A DNA stretch of 32,627 bases from positions 1 through 32,627 of the forward strand of contig JAXGPL010000023.1 of the NCBI GenBank assembly GCA_040766985.1, read 5' to 3'. This document shows, in pieces, positions 1 through 9,034 of the stretch. The DNA comes from JAXGPL01 sp040766985 (lineage in GTDB: Bacteria > Bacillota > Sulfobacillia > JAUYEG01). The number at the start of each line of letters is the position of its first letter. Position 1 is the stretch's first letter. A model generated the notes under the pieces. That model saw only the letters and a list, made by a program, of their open reading frames with translations, was not told where the DNA came from and did not search any database. Made by a program: the position numbers and the translations under genes.

Positions 1-192
1 AACCCCGGAGCGCTCGGTGATCAGGTCCGGGTGGCGTTGGTACACAAGGACAACCGTCAACGCCTGGCTGCCGACAACCAACAGCAGGTACAGCCAGCCG
101 GCGGGGTGGCTATGGGTCCAGACGGGCGGCGTGTCGTTCCCATCGGGTCGCTCCCCTCTCCATATCTCCCGGATGATGTGCCGCGCCGGCAT
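1..192 (-). CDS. Partial membrane protein, ICMT/NnrU-like (5' end only)
   Basis: The minus strand is open from an ATG at 192 to the window edge, about 64 codons; the C-terminus lies outside. The translation has a hydrophobic segment (GWLYLLLVVGSQALTVVLVY) followed by QRHPDLITERS. A membrane helix followed by an 'RxPDLLxER' type motif is common in isoprenylcysteine carboxyl methyltransferase-like bacterial membrane proteins, so that family is the best guess. An alternative in-frame ATG is at 219. A purine-rich Shine-Dalgarno-like stretch lies further downstream, in front of an out-of-frame ATG near 144, so the start is uncertain. It follows the M28 peptidase in the same direction and may be the last gene of that operon. 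Confidence 0.45.
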   Translation of the reverse strand, partial: MPARHIIREIWRGERPDGNDTPPVWTHSHPAGWLYLLLVVGSQALTVVLVYQRHPDLITERSGV

Positions 193-233
193 AACCGCGC
201 CGGCATGACCCGCCGGCATGACCGCCCCGGCAG
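183..233. repeat. Short degenerate tandem repeat, 13-14 bp unit
   Basis: Three to four imperfect head-to-tail copies of a unit close to GCGCCGGCATGACC lie here. They fall between the M28 peptidase stop and the partial membrane protein, and overlap that gene's possible start codons. The repeat creates two in-frame candidate ATG starts, so it bears on the start choice. No further function can be assigned. Confidence 0.5.
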
Positions 234-241
234 GGGCGCAC

Positions 242-1615
242 CTAGAACGGGTACCTGAGCTCCAGCCGCAGGACCTCGTCCATCTCGTAGCGCTTGAGGA
301 TGGCCTCGATTTCGGCCTGGGTCTGCCGCCGCGCAGGCCAGTCCTCTGCCCGGGACATATGCAGCATCAGCCGGGCGATATGCAGCGCGGCGGACTGTAG
401 ATTGGCCGGGGAAACCTTATCCAGCGTATCCGCCGCCGTGTGCCCCCAGCCGCGCACGCCCGTCGGTGGCGCGTCCATCCGCGCGTAACTCGCCGCCGGC
501 ACGCCGCCCAACATGAACGGGAAGTGGTCGCTGTAGATCGAAAGCCCGTTGTCGGCGACCAGCGACTGGCCCATCGCCTTGCCGACCTTGCGCAACGGCA
601 GCACAAGCTCGGTGCGGTCGCCCTGCAGCGATATACCGCCGTATTCCGACCCCCGGCCTGCGCCGTCAAGGTTGAGCATGAACTTGAACTTGTCCAGTTC
701 ACTCCGATGGGCGTCCACGTAAGCGTAAGCGCCGATGAGGCCGATCTCCTCGCACGGGAACGTGATGAACCGGAGCGTCCTGCCGAGCAACTCGCGATAC
801 TTGGCCAGGGCGCGGGCAATCTCCAGCACGACGACTGCGCCGGCCCCGTCGTCCATAGCGCCGGGGGCGATATCGTGGCCGTCGAAGTGGGCGCCGATGA
901 TCAGGACCTCATCAGGCCACCGGGAACCGCGCAGGTCGCCGGCGATGTTCCAGGACGGTACGCGCTTGATTTCGTTCTCCGTGCGGATGCGTACGATGAC
1001 GGGGCCCTGCTTCGCCATCCGGTTAAGTTCCTCGCCGTACTCGCGCGCGACGCCGACGACCGGGATCTCTGCTTCACGGTTCCAGCGGGCGGCGCCGGTT
1101 TCCGGAAGGAAGCCAGCATCCCAACGCATCCAGATAAAGCCCTTTGCCCCGAGCGCGATCGCCCTGCCGATCTTCTCGCACCGGTGTACGTTACGCCGGT
1201 AGTAGGAGGGCGACCGCGCGGAGCACATCACGATCTTGCCGGATATTTGATCGGCCAGCGCCCCGAAGTCGGTCGGGGTGCCGTAACCGACGTAGAGGAC
1301 CTCGCCTTCGATCTCGTGGGTGCCCGTGTACGGCAGGGCCATGACAGGGAACTCCTTGGCGATTGGATTGATGGTTTCCAGAGTTGTGACGCCGCGCGTC
1401 CACCCGGTGAACTTGAACTCCTCTGTGTGGGAGTCATCTAGCCCGTATTCCCGCATCCGGCTGAGGATGAAGTCGCGGGCGCCCTTCTCGCCTTCGGTAC
1501 CGCCGAAACGGCTGCCGAACCGGTCGCACAACACGACGAGGTTGCTCCACGCTTCGCGCGAGGTAACGAGGTCGCCGATGATCCGCTTTTCCGCTTCCTG
1601 CAGGCTGATCTCCAC
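242..1615 (-). CDS. M28 family zinc metallopeptidase (aminopeptidase) with PA-type insert
   Basis: An intact protein of about 457 residues, likely a cytoplasmic co-catalytic zinc aminopeptidase, as no signal peptide or membrane segment is seen. The M28 metal ligands are all present: H and D in GAHFDGHD (about residue 243), D in GAMDDGAG (255-256), EE in CEEIGLIGA (289-290), D in NLDGAG (317) and H in GWGHTAAD (392). A protease-associated-like region (about 95-220) precedes the catalytic core. I chose the GTG at 1615 because AGGGGGA lies about 7 nt upstream; an in-frame upstream start at 1660 lacks such a site. It lies about 80 bp behind alanine racemase in the same direction, suggesting a role in releasing amino acids from peptides. 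The substrate is unknown. Confidence 0.88.
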   Translation of the reverse strand: MEISLQEAEKRIIGDLVTSREAWSNLVVLCDRFGSRFGGTEGEKGARDFILSRMREYGLDDSHTEEFKFTGWTRGVTTLETINPIAKEFPVMALPYTGTHEIEGEVLYVGYGTPTDFGALADQISGKIVMCSARSPSYYRRNVHRCEKIGRAIALGAKGFIWMRWDAGFLPETGAARWNREAEIPVVGVAREYGEELNRMAKQGPVIVRIRTENEIKRVPSWNIAGDLRGSRWPDEVLIIGAHFDGHDIAPGAMDDGAGAVVVLEIARALAKYRELLGRTLRFITFPCEEIGLIGAYAYVDAHRSELDKFKFMLNLDGAGRGSEYGGISLQGDRTELVLPLRKVGKAMGQSLVADNGLSIYSDHFPFMLGGVPAASYARMDAPPTGVRGWGHTAADTLDKVSPANLQSAALHIARLMLHMSRAEDWPARRQTQAEIEAILKRYEMDEVLRLELRYPF

Positions 1616-1693
1616 TCTACATTCCCCCTGTCGGCTATCGAGCGCGCTCGAGCGAACCAAGACGGCGCATGAAACCGCTTCGGCTACGCCCTT

Positions 1694-2908
1694 CTACCTT
1701 TCCAGATACACCCGTGACGGACGGGCCGACAGCAGCGTCAGAATGTGTTCAACGGCTGTGCCAGCGGTCTCGGCGACTTCCTCCAGCGTGATGACCTCTC
1801 TGCCCTGCTCGCCGATGATGACCACCTCGTCTCCGACCTCGCACCGGTCCAGAGCGCCCACATCGATCATCGACAGGTCCATCGCAATCGTGCCGGCCCG
1901 CGGCACGCGCCGGCCGCGCACGAGCACGTCCCCGCAGTTGCCGAGATGCTTGTCGAGCCCGTCGGCGTATCCAACCGGGACGGTGGCAATCACCGTGTCG
2001 CGCGGCGTGGTGTAGGTCAAACCGTAGCCGACCCCTGTCCCGGCGGGAACCTTGCGCAACCTGGTAACCCGCGTCTTGAATGACAGCGCTGGCCGCAGCG
2101 GCACTGTCTGCCGGCAACCGCGGTACGGGTAGTGGCCGTAAACGGCAATTCCGGCGCGGACCATGTCGAGCCAGGTTTCGGGGGATTCCAGAAACGCCGC
2201 CGACGCCGCCGCATGCCTGATTCGGTACCGGTACCCGGCCGTCTCCAGGCGCGCCAACACCCCGCTGAACAGGGCGTATTCCTCACGGGTCCTGGCAACG
2301 TCGCCCTCGTCGGCGCACGAGAAGTGCGTGAACACACCGACGACGTCGAGGGCCGGCAAATCGGCCAGGGCGGCCGCGAAAGGCACCGCTTCGCCCGGCG
2401 CGACGCCGACCCGGCACAGGCCGGGGTCCACTTTGAGGTGGACGGGAGCTTTGCGGCCCTGGGCGGAGGCGGCGGCGGCGAGGGCGCGGGCGGTTTCCAG
2501 GGTATACACTGCGACCGAAATCCCTGCCTTGACCAGGGCCGGAGCGTGATCAGGGTGGGTGTGCCCCATTATCAGGATCGGGCTTTGGATGCCGGCGGCC
2601 CGCAGCGCAAGAGCCTCCTCGGGTGCCGCCACGCCTAGCGCGTCGGCCCCGAAGCGAAGTGCGGCCTTTGCCATCGGGACCATCCCGTGGCCATATGCGT
2701 TGGCCTTGACGACGGTCATCAACAACCGCGGGGCGATCGCCTTCTTGATTGTCGCTATGTTTGCCGCGACGGCGCCGAGGTCGACTTCAATCCATGTCCG
2801 CCCGCGCCCGATGTCGATCGGGGCGAGGCCGGTGCCGTATCGGGACTCGTAGTTTTCAGGGTATGAAGAATCGGTTGGAGAAGTCCTGTTGTCGGTCACG
2901 TTAGCCAT
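1694..2908 (-). CDS. alr: Alanine racemase (fold-type III PLP enzyme)
   Basis: About 404 residues. It interconverts L- and D-alanine with PLP, in the cytoplasm. The PLP lysine lies in VVKANAYGHG (about K68), followed by a TIM-barrel region with DPGLCRVGV and MVRAGIAVYG, and a C-terminal beta domain with VGYGLTYTT, which should hold the catalytic tyrosine, and VPVGYADGL. A non-conserved N-terminal extension of about 35 residues precedes the usual start (RTWIEVDL). The ATG at 2908 is preceded by AAGGGAAGGG and overlaps the stop of the upstream deacylase (ATGGCTAA), so the two are probably translationally coupled. Pairing with a D-aminoacylase points to D-amino acid catabolism. Since the ornithine cluster lacks its own racemase and its thiolase yields alanine, this enzyme may also serve that pathway; broad specificity is only inferred. 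Confidence 0.9.
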   Translation of the reverse strand: MANVTDNRTSPTDSSYPENYESRYGTGLAPIDIGRGRTWIEVDLGAVAANIATIKKAIAPRLLMTVVKANAYGHGMVPMAKAALRFGADALGVAAPEEALALRAAGIQSPILIMGHTHPDHAPALVKAGISVAVYTLETARALAAAASAQGRKAPVHLKVDPGLCRVGVAPGEAVPFAAALADLPALDVVGVFTHFSCADEGDVARTREEYALFSGVLARLETAGYRYRIRHAAASAAFLESPETWLDMVRAGIAVYGHYPYRGCRQTVPLRPALSFKTRVTRLRKVPAGTGVGYGLTYTTPRDTVIATVPVGYADGLDKHLGNCGDVLVRGRRVPRAGTIAMDLSMIDVGALDRCEVGDEVVIIGEQGREVITLEEVAETAGTAVEHILTLLSARPSRVYLER

Positions 2909-4573
2909 CCCTTCCCTTGCGCAGCACGCGGCCGGCGACCACGCCGGTTGCGCGCTCATCCTCCACAACCAGCTTGCCGTTGACCATCACGTACTTGATG
3001 CCGACCGGAAACTGGCGGGGGTTCTCGTACGTCGCCCTGTCAAGGACGGTTTCCGGGTCAAACACCGTGATATCCGCATGGAAACCCTCTCTGAGCAGGC
3101 CGCGGTTCTTCAGCCCGAGCCGCTGGGCCGGGAAGGCCGTCATGTGCCGGATGGCGTTGGCCAGGTCAAGAACGTGGTGTTCTCTGACGTACCGTCCGAG
3201 GACCCGCGGGAACGAGCCATAGACCCGCGGGTGCGGAGAGCCGCCGAGGAGACCGTCTGTACAGAACATGTGGTACGGGTGTTGCATAATCGCCCGCACG
3301 TTATCCTCGCTCTGCGAAAACGAAACCATCCCCACCGCGTTGTCTTCCTCAAGCACGATGTCGAACAAGGCTGTGTAGGGGTCGACGCCGCGCGACTCCG
3401 CGATGGCCGCGAGCGACTTGCCGATAAGGCCGGTGTTCTTTGCCGACGCCACTGACGAAACCATGACCTTTTCCCACGACGTGTTACGGCTCATGCTTTC
3501 CCAGCCGCCCTGGGGCTCAATCATCCCCTGCCGCATCGCTTCACGCTGTGCGGGATCCGCGAGCCGTTTGAGCAGCATGTCCGTGCCGCCGGCGTGCGCG
3601 AAGGGCGGCAGGAGCGACGACAACATGGTGCTGCCGGCGGTGTAGGGATACTGATCGAAGGTCACGTCGAGGCCGCGGCCACGCGCCCCTTCGAGCAACT
3701 CGAACATCGCCGGGAGCTTGTGGAAGTTGGCCTCGCCGGCCGCCTTGAAGTGTGAGAAGTGCACGGGACAGCCGTGCGGTTCCCCCGCGCCGATCATTTC
3801 GATCATGGACTCAATGACCCGGAAACCCTCGTTACGCTGGTGCGATACAAAGAAACCGCCCGCCTTCGCCGTGGCGGCGGCAAGGGCCGCGAGTTCGCCC
3901 TCGTCCGCGTAGCAGCACGGCGGGTAGATCAGGCCGGTGGAGAGGGCGAACGCGCCCTCTTCGTGGAGCGGACAACGGCATCCTGCATCCGGCGCATCTC
4001 ATCCGGCGTCGCGGGACGGTCGTCGGGGCCCATGACGACGAGCCTGACGTTGCCATGGGGACGTATGTCGCCACGTTGTGGCCGACGCCAGCCTCCTCAA
4101 GCGCATCGAGGTAGTCGCCGATTGAGCCAGGCCCAGGAGACGGGGATCGCCGTTGAGGCCGGACAGGTGGCGGCGCCACCGGACGACGTGCTCGGGGCCA
4201 TCGGCGCCGCGGCAATGCCGTCCTGGCCCACGACTTCGGTGGTGATGCCCTGGCGGATCTTGGGTTCGACGACCGGGTTGATGAGGAACGCCACATCGGA
4301 GTGGCTATGCATGTCAATGAAGCCCGGGCCGACGATGCATCCTGTAGCGTCGATCGTCTTGGCCGAACCGGAGCCGGCGGCGCTCAGGTCGCCGATCGCG
4401 ACAATGCGGTCGGCGATGATGCCGACGTCCGCCTTGCGCCACGGGTTACCCGTGCCGTCCATGACGCGGCCGTTGCGGATGATGGTTTCGCACGTGGATT
4501 GCTCTCCTTCCGGGGCGGGGACTGTGCCGGTCGGGGGCGCAGCCTTGCGGCCCTTCATACCGGCTACATACAC
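2901..4573 (-). pseudogene. N-acyl-D-amino-acid deacylase (D-aminoacylase), frameshifted
   Basis: An amidohydrolase-superfamily enzyme removing the acyl group from N-acyl-D-amino acids. Pieces in all three minus frames reassemble into one protein: an N-terminal piece with GPGFIDMHSHSD (metal-binding HxH), a middle piece (GDYLDALEEAGVGHNVATYV; GNVRLVVMGPDD), and an intact C-terminal piece from about 3,957 down, with STGLIYPPCCYADEGE (region of the metal-bridging Cys), PVHFSHFK and FCTDGLLGGSPHPRVYG. Breaks fall near 4,185, 4,150, 4,120, 4,055 and 3,958. Several are in C runs (at about 4,055, CCCC where CCCCC restores the frame). The annotated ATG gives a 30-residue extension; a GGAAGGAGAG site stands just before an out-of-frame GTG near 4,490, so the true start may be there. 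Alanine racemase overlaps the 3' end. Sequencing error is likelier than real loss. Confidence 0.75.
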
Positions 4574-4672
4574 CTATTAGGGAGATGAATCCTTGTTTGG
4601 GCGAGGTGCCTTGGTCCAGGAGGTCGAGAGAGGATCCTTCAGACTCAACCGAGGCTACCCAATTGCCTTACA

Positions 4673-5421
4673 CTAGTGCCCCCTCCACACCTCCTGCGGG
4701 CAGGTGCCCCAGTCGACGCCCGCAGGCCCGTCCTCCACAGGTGTCACCAGCAGCACACGCCGCCCCTCCAGCAACACGCTCTTGATCTTCTTCCCCAGCA
4801 GGACGCGCTCGTGCCGTTCAAGCGGCGGGACCATCCACGCCCCGCACTTCATCCACACCGGTCTGCTCGTAGATGTCTGCCACGGAGGCCCATCCGTCCA
4901 CGGATTTGACCAGGTGTTTTCCCTTGAAACGCCCGTCGTTGCCGCCAAGGCGCAAGCCCGCACCGGCCAAAGCGCCGATCACACCCTGCCCCGTCCCGCC
5001 GTGCTCGGACAGGTGAACGCCGATCTCGGCGGCCAACGCGTACGCATCCTTCTTGGAAAGCACTTGCCGCTTGGCGCGGCGGCCGTAGTCAACGAGCTTT
5101 GTGCCGCCCTCATCACCTAACGGCAGCTCGACAAGACAGAAACCAGGATCCGCCCCCGGTGCGCTCTCGCGAGCGAGGAACGCCGAGACGTACTCAACGA
5201 TCTCGCGCACGCGCCCGCCCTCGACGTCCGCAGCCATGCACATCGCGCTGTTGTGGGAGGTGTAAGGGATGTCCGGATGGACAAAGAGCTGGTGCCGCGT
5301 GATCGGCAGGCATCAGTGCCCAGCCGGCGGCTTCCAGATAGGCTGATATCTCCTGGAGCAGCCTGCCCGTGGGCTTGGACTCCTTGTCGTCTGTGTCGTC
5401 GATGCAGATCAAAACTCGCAT
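4673..5421 (-). pseudogene. TiaS-like TCKD-domain protein (tRNA(Ile2) agmatinylcytidine synthetase-like), frameshifted
   Basis: It starts MRVLICIDDTDD at the ATG at 5421, behind AGGGGG. The IDDTD motif, the later HPDIPYTSHNSA, and SEHGGTGQGVIGALAGAGLRL match the order of motifs in the N-terminal catalytic (TCKD) domain of archaeal TiaS, which uses ATP and agmatine to modify the tRNA(Ile2) wobble cytidine. At about 249 residues it lacks the OB-fold and zinc ribbon of TiaS, so a different substrate is likely; bacteria use TilS/lysidine for that tRNA. Two frame breaks occur: near 5,315 (before ITRHQLFVH) and near 4,850 (a run of four G; removing one joins VDEVR to AWMVPPLERHERV). It follows the binding-protein gene after about 30 nt, so it is probably the last gene of the uptake operon. 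Function unknown. Confidence 0.62.
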
Positions 5422-5452
5422 TGCCCGGCCCCCTGTCCGCCTCTGCCGTCGC

Positions 5453-6537
5453 TCAGTTCTTGGGTATGCGCATCCCGCGCCCACTGAGGATACCGTGGAG
5501 CTCGTCGTCCGTCAGCTCGTACCGGAAGAACTCGATAGAAGCCCCGGGTCATCTCTTCGAGGTCTACGTCCGCGAACAACTCGGGGTACAGAAGATCTGC
5601 GGTCCAGACCAGCGCGAGTGGGGTTTCCAGGGAGTTGGGGTGGCCCCACCGCGACACTCCGTTCGGCATTTGGTAGACCTTGCCCTGTTTGACGGCCTTG
5701 AGCGGCGACCACTGGGGGTTCTCAAGGATGTAGTCCGTGACTCCGTCCTCGTTGACGATGATCACGTCGGGGTTCCAGAGCAGGATCTGTTCCAGGCTCG
5801 CGAAGTACTTGTCCTCCAGCAGGCGCAGGTCCTGGTCCAGGGACACGTTGACAGCGCCGGCCATCTCAGTCCATTCCGCAGGAAGGGTGCCTCGCTTGTC
5901 GGTCCGTGTGGCCTCGTTAACCGAGTGGTAAACGCGGATCCGGTCGGCCTCCGGAATCGCGGCGACCCGTTCGGTCACCAGGTCGACGCATTCCTGGTAG
6001 AACTCGTTGAACCGTTGGGCAAGCCCAAGCGGCCGATGGCGCGGCCGATCATCTCGATCGTGCCCTTCTGTTCCTCGATTGTCGAGAAGCTGACGACCAG
6101 CCACGGTAGGCCGACCTTATCGAGCTTCTCGGTCTCACCCTCGCTGTTGAAGGTTGACTCCCTGGATGAAGACGACGTTCGGATCGACGCTCAGCAGTTC
6201 CTCGATGTTGATAACCCCGGAAGTGATCGGGACCGCGGCATCGCCTATCGATGGGCAGATCGAGAGTTAAGCACCAGGTCACGGTGCAGCCCCTCGACGA
6301 CGGCAACGACGGCCTTCCCCTGCCCAGCATTGTCACGGCATGGCCCGATACGGCAAACAGGCACGCAATCCGTTCGACCTGCTCGGGTACCGCGACCTCG
6401 CGTCCAACGTCGTCGGTGACGAGGATGGTCTTGCCGCCGCCACCGGTCACGACCGGACTGCTACAGGCACCGGCGGCAAGGGCTACGATGAGCAGCGACG
6501 GGATCAAAAGCCTGGTGAATCGGCTAGTCGGTTTCAT
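5453..6537 (-). pseudogene. ABC transporter substrate-binding lipoprotein (BtuF/FecB-like), frameshifted
   Basis: The N-terminus MKPTSRFTRLLIPSLLIVAL with LAAGACSS is a lipoprotein signal with the Cys near residue 25. The mature part (ILVTDDVGREVAVPEQVERI) is typical of cobalamin/iron-chelate binding proteins. In the alternate frames the chain continues through VINIEELLSVDPNVVFIQGVN, LPWLVVSFSTIEEQKGTIEMIG, then an intact stretch (RFNEFYQECVDL to DLLYPELFADVD), and ends FFRYELTDDELHGI...RIPKN with a stop at 5453. Breaks fall near 6,313, 6,262, 6,160, 6,030 and 5,545; the central ones are repaired by adding a single base. About 361 residues when joined, normal for the family. Its start overlaps the ATPase stop (ATGA). 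The ligand could be cobalamin, haem or a siderophore; the nearby B12-dependent mutase favours a corrinoid, by inference only. Confidence 0.75.
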
Positions 6538-7433
6538 CTTGCAGGGTCACCCTCCTGGTTCCGGGATTTCGACCGCACCGCCTGCGTGCTGGAGACGATG
6601 CCTACCGGCACGATCTGCAGGCCGGTGCGGGCGCCGCCGAGCGGGTAGTCGAGCGGGTATGGGACAATCCGGGTGCTTACCCCGAAGGTATCCCGCATGT
6701 TCTCGTCGGTCAGCACCGCGGACGGCCTTCCGGTGAGTTGTAGCACCCCGCCGCTCATCAGAGCGACGGTTGCCGGTAGGCCGTTGTTCTCAAAGTACAG
6801 CGCGTGGTTGGGCGAATGCGTGGCCACGACCAGGGACAGCTGTTTATCGCGCACGAGGTGGACGATGGTTTCCAGGATCAGCAGTTCGTTACGGAAGTCC
6901 AGATGCGTGGTCGGCTCGTCCAGGACCAGCACCGGGGCCTGCTGAGCCAGAGCCCGGGCGATCATCACCAGTTGCAGTTCGCCGCCGCTAAGCTGGGTAT
7001 AAGGCCGGCCCTGAAGCCGCTTCACACCGACCGTCGCCATGGCCTCCGCCGCCACAGCATAGTCCTCCGCGGACGGCGATGAGAGCATCCCGGTGTGCGC
7101 CGTGCGCCCCATCAGGACCACTTGCTCGACTGTGTAGGGAAAGGTCCGCCGGTGCAACTGCGGGACATATGCGATCCTGCGGGCCAACTCGGCAGGACCG
7201 AGGCTGGCGACAGAGACTCCTCCGATGAGGACGTCGCCACGCTTGACGTGCGCAAGGCCCAGGATGCATTCGAGGAGCGTCGTCTTGCCGCAGCCGTTGG
7301 GCCCGAAAAGGCAGAAAACCTCGCCGCGGCCAACGCTCATCGTCACGCCATCCAGCACGGTCTGGTTGCCGTAAGCGAAAGCGACGTCTTTGGTTTCAAG
7401 GATCACTGGTGATTCCGGAGCGACGGCCCCCAT
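6534..7433 (-). CDS. ABC transporter ATPase, cobalamin/Fe3+-siderophore type (BtuD/FecE-like)
   Basis: An intact 299-residue ATPase powering chelate import. Walker A is GPNGCGKTT (about residues 44-52), the signature is LSGGELQLV, Walker B is VLVLDEPTTHLD, and the switch histidine is in VVATHSPNHAL. The order ATPase-permease-binding protein and the short Q-loop region (AYVPQLHRRTFPYTV) match the FecE/BtuD subfamily. A C-terminal tail of about 60 residues beyond the usual end (from DTFGVSTRIV) is predicted. Its start abuts the permease stop and its stop overlaps the binding-protein ATG, so the three are co-translated. Confidence 0.92.
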   Translation of the reverse strand: MGAVAPESPVILETKDVAFAYGNQTVLDGVTMSVGRGEVFCLFGPNGCGKTTLLECILGLAHVKRGDVLIGGVSVASLGPAELARRIAYVPQLHRRTFPYTVEQVVLMGRTAHTGMLSSPSAEDYAVAAEAMATVGVKRLQGRPYTQLSGGELQLVMIARALAQQAPVLVLDEPTTHLDFRNELLILETIVHLVRDKQLSLVVATHSPNHALYFENNGLPATVALMSGGVLQLTGRPSAVLTDENMRDTFGVSTRIVPYPLDYPLGGARTGLQIVPVGIVSSTQAVRSKSRNQEGDPAR

Positions 7434-8465
7434 CTAAAACCCTCCCCCTTTGGTCTTCTTGAGGAGGTAGACGAAGAACGGTGCTCCGACCAGGGCGGTG
7501 AGAATGCCCAGGGGTATCTCTGAGCCGCTGATCAGCCGCGCCAGGTCGTCGATCAGGATCAGGAACGTGGCGCCGAGGGAGATGCAGCACGGAATCAGAA
7601 CCCGATTGTCGTTGCCCACGATCATCCGTCCGATATGCGGTATGTCCAGCCCGACCCAGCCGATGACGCCGCTGACGCATACGGCGCCCGCAGTCGCGAG
7701 GGTAGCGAAAAGGGCCACCAGGCCGCGCGCCAACGAGGTGTTGACGCCGAGCGTGCGGGCCTCTTTGTCGCCCATGGAGAGCACGTTGATCTGCCATCGC
7801 AGGCTGAATAGCCCTGCGATGCCCAGGACCATGGGGATTCCCCCGGCGGCGATGTCCTTGTAGCGGGCCGAGGCGAGGCTGCCCATCAGCCAGAAGACTA
7901 TCGCGGGCAACTGCGTGTGCGGGTCTGCCGCGTACTTGGCCAAGGAAACCAGGGCGGAAAAGATCGACGACACGATCACCCCGCCCAACACCAGCGTCAC
8001 CGTCGGGGCGGCCTGGTAGAAGCGGCCGATCATGTAGCTGAGGAGCATTGCCAGCAGGCCGAAACCAAAGGAAAACAGATAGATGGCAGCGGTGTTGTCA
8101 AACAGCAGGATGGCCAGGGCGGCGCCGAAGCCGGCTCCGGCGCTCACCCCGAGGATTCCTGAACTCACCAGGGGGTTGTAGAACAGCCCCTGGAACGACG
8201 CCCCACTGACTGCCAGGCTACCACCCACCAACGCTCCCAGAAGAAGACGGGGCATGCGGATGCCCCAGATCAGCATGTCATACAACTCGGCCAGCTCGCT
8301 CGGAATGCCGCCATCCAGCGGGACAAAGCGGCCCGCGATAGTGCGTAGGACCGTGCCGACGGTAAGCGGATACCGGCCCAGGAACAGCGATACAAACACG
8401 CTGGCTATGGGAGCCGCGATAAACAACAGGTACCGGGATGCGAACCATCGCCGCGACGGGTGCAT
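7434..8465 (-). CDS. ABC transporter permease, FecCD/BtuC family
   Basis: A 343-residue polytopic membrane protein with about ten hydrophobic segments, forming the channel for chelate import with the ATPase just downstream. Family motifs seen are WGIRMPRLLLGALVGGSLAVSG near residues 67-90, followed by FQGLFYNPLVSSGILGVSAGAG, and the cytoplasmic coupling segment before GWVGLDIPHIGRM. The length is typical for BtuC/FecD (about 330-350). It begins at an ATG with only a weak ribosome site (GAGCAGG), 23 nt after the surface-protein gene, which fits expression within the same operon. The C-terminal VYLLKKTKGGGF is basic and cytoplasmic. Confidence 0.93.
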   Translation of the reverse strand: MHPSRRWFASRYLLFIAAPIASVFVSLFLGRYPLTVGTVLRTIAGRFVPLDGGIPSELAELYDMLIWGIRMPRLLLGALVGGSLAVSGASFQGLFYNPLVSSGILGVSAGAGFGAALAILLFDNTAAIYLFSFGFGLLAMLLSYMIGRFYQAAPTVTLVLGGVIVSSIFSALVSLAKYAADPHTQLPAIVFWLMGSLASARYKDIAAGGIPMVLGIAGLFSLRWQINVLSMGDKEARTLGVNTSLARGLVALFATLATAGAVCVSGVIGWVGLDIPHIGRMIVGNDNRVLIPCCISLGATFLILIDDLARLISGSEIPLGILTALVGAPFFVYLLKKTKGGGF

Positions 8466-8488
8466 GCCTGCTCTGGCTCTGCGTTAGG

Positions 8489-9034
8489 CTAGCGTCTTAT
8501 CCTCTTGAGGCCGAGGCCTGCACCCACGAGGGCCAGCCCCATCAACACCGCGGGGGCAGTCAAAGCGCTGCCTGTCGCGGGCAGGGCTGAGGTCGACGTG
8601 GTGAAGGTCAACACAATCTCCTCGCCGAGCGTATCGCCGCTCTTGGACTTGAGCTCGGGAGCGACATGGACAGAATACGTCTGCCCGGGCAGGAGATTGG
8701 CCTTGGGGACGATTTCGATTTCCCGCTTCCTCTCCGGCTCCACCTGATCGTCGGGTAGAACGACGGTAATCGGGACCTCGGCGTCCGACGCGTTCAGCAA
8801 CTTGAAACACGCCTCGTTATTCTCCGCAACCGCCATGTTCACGACATTTTTGCTGAAGACCAGCTTGATCTTTTGGTTGACTGCGACGCCGGTGGCGCCG
8901 TCGGCCGGATCGGACTCGGACAGCGTCAGCGGGTCCTCCGTCGCCGCCCACGCCGGCAAAGCGACGAGCACGACCATCAGCAACGCCAACACCGTAAACG
9001 CAGTCAGATACCTCGAATGTGCCGCGAATCTCAT
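8489..9034 (-). CDS. Secreted Ig-like (Big_5/SbsA-like) protein with LPXTG-type cell-wall anchor
   Basis: 181 residues. The N-terminal signal peptide has a hydrophobic core (TAFTVLALLMVVLVALPAWA) and a probable cleavage after AWA at about residue 31. Next comes one Ig-like domain with the Big_5 signature (SDPADGATGVAVNQKIKLVFSKNV, ending EEIVLTFTTSTS). The C-terminus is a sortase signal: LPATG at about 153, a hydrophobic helix (APAVLMGLALVGAGLGL) and KRIRR. The protein should be exported and fixed to peptidoglycan of a Gram-positive envelope. GGGAGGAG precedes the ATG. As first gene of the chelate-import operon it may act as a surface receptor or relay for the ligand, like NEAT proteins in haem uptake, but no NEAT or metal-ligand motif is visible. 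The role is inferred from position only. Confidence 0.8.
   Translation of the reverse strand: MRFAAHSRYLTAFTVLALLMVVLVALPAWAATEDPLTLSESDPADGATGVAVNQKIKLVFSKNVVNMAVAENNEACFKLLNASDAEVPITVVLPDDQVEPERKREIEIVPKANLLPGQTYSVHVAPELKSKSGDTLGEEIVLTFTTSTSALPATGSALTAPAVLMGLALVGAGLGLKRIRR

Noticed and set aside
440..1441. Long plus-strand open frame of 333 codons opposite the M28 peptidase
   Set aside because: Its translation has no family features and is a shadow of the peptidase in GC-rich DNA; the minus-strand protein has all metal ligands.
5253..6419. 388-codon plus-strand open frame
   Set aside because: It overlays the frameshifted binding-protein and TiaS-like genes, whose conserved motifs are on the minus strand.
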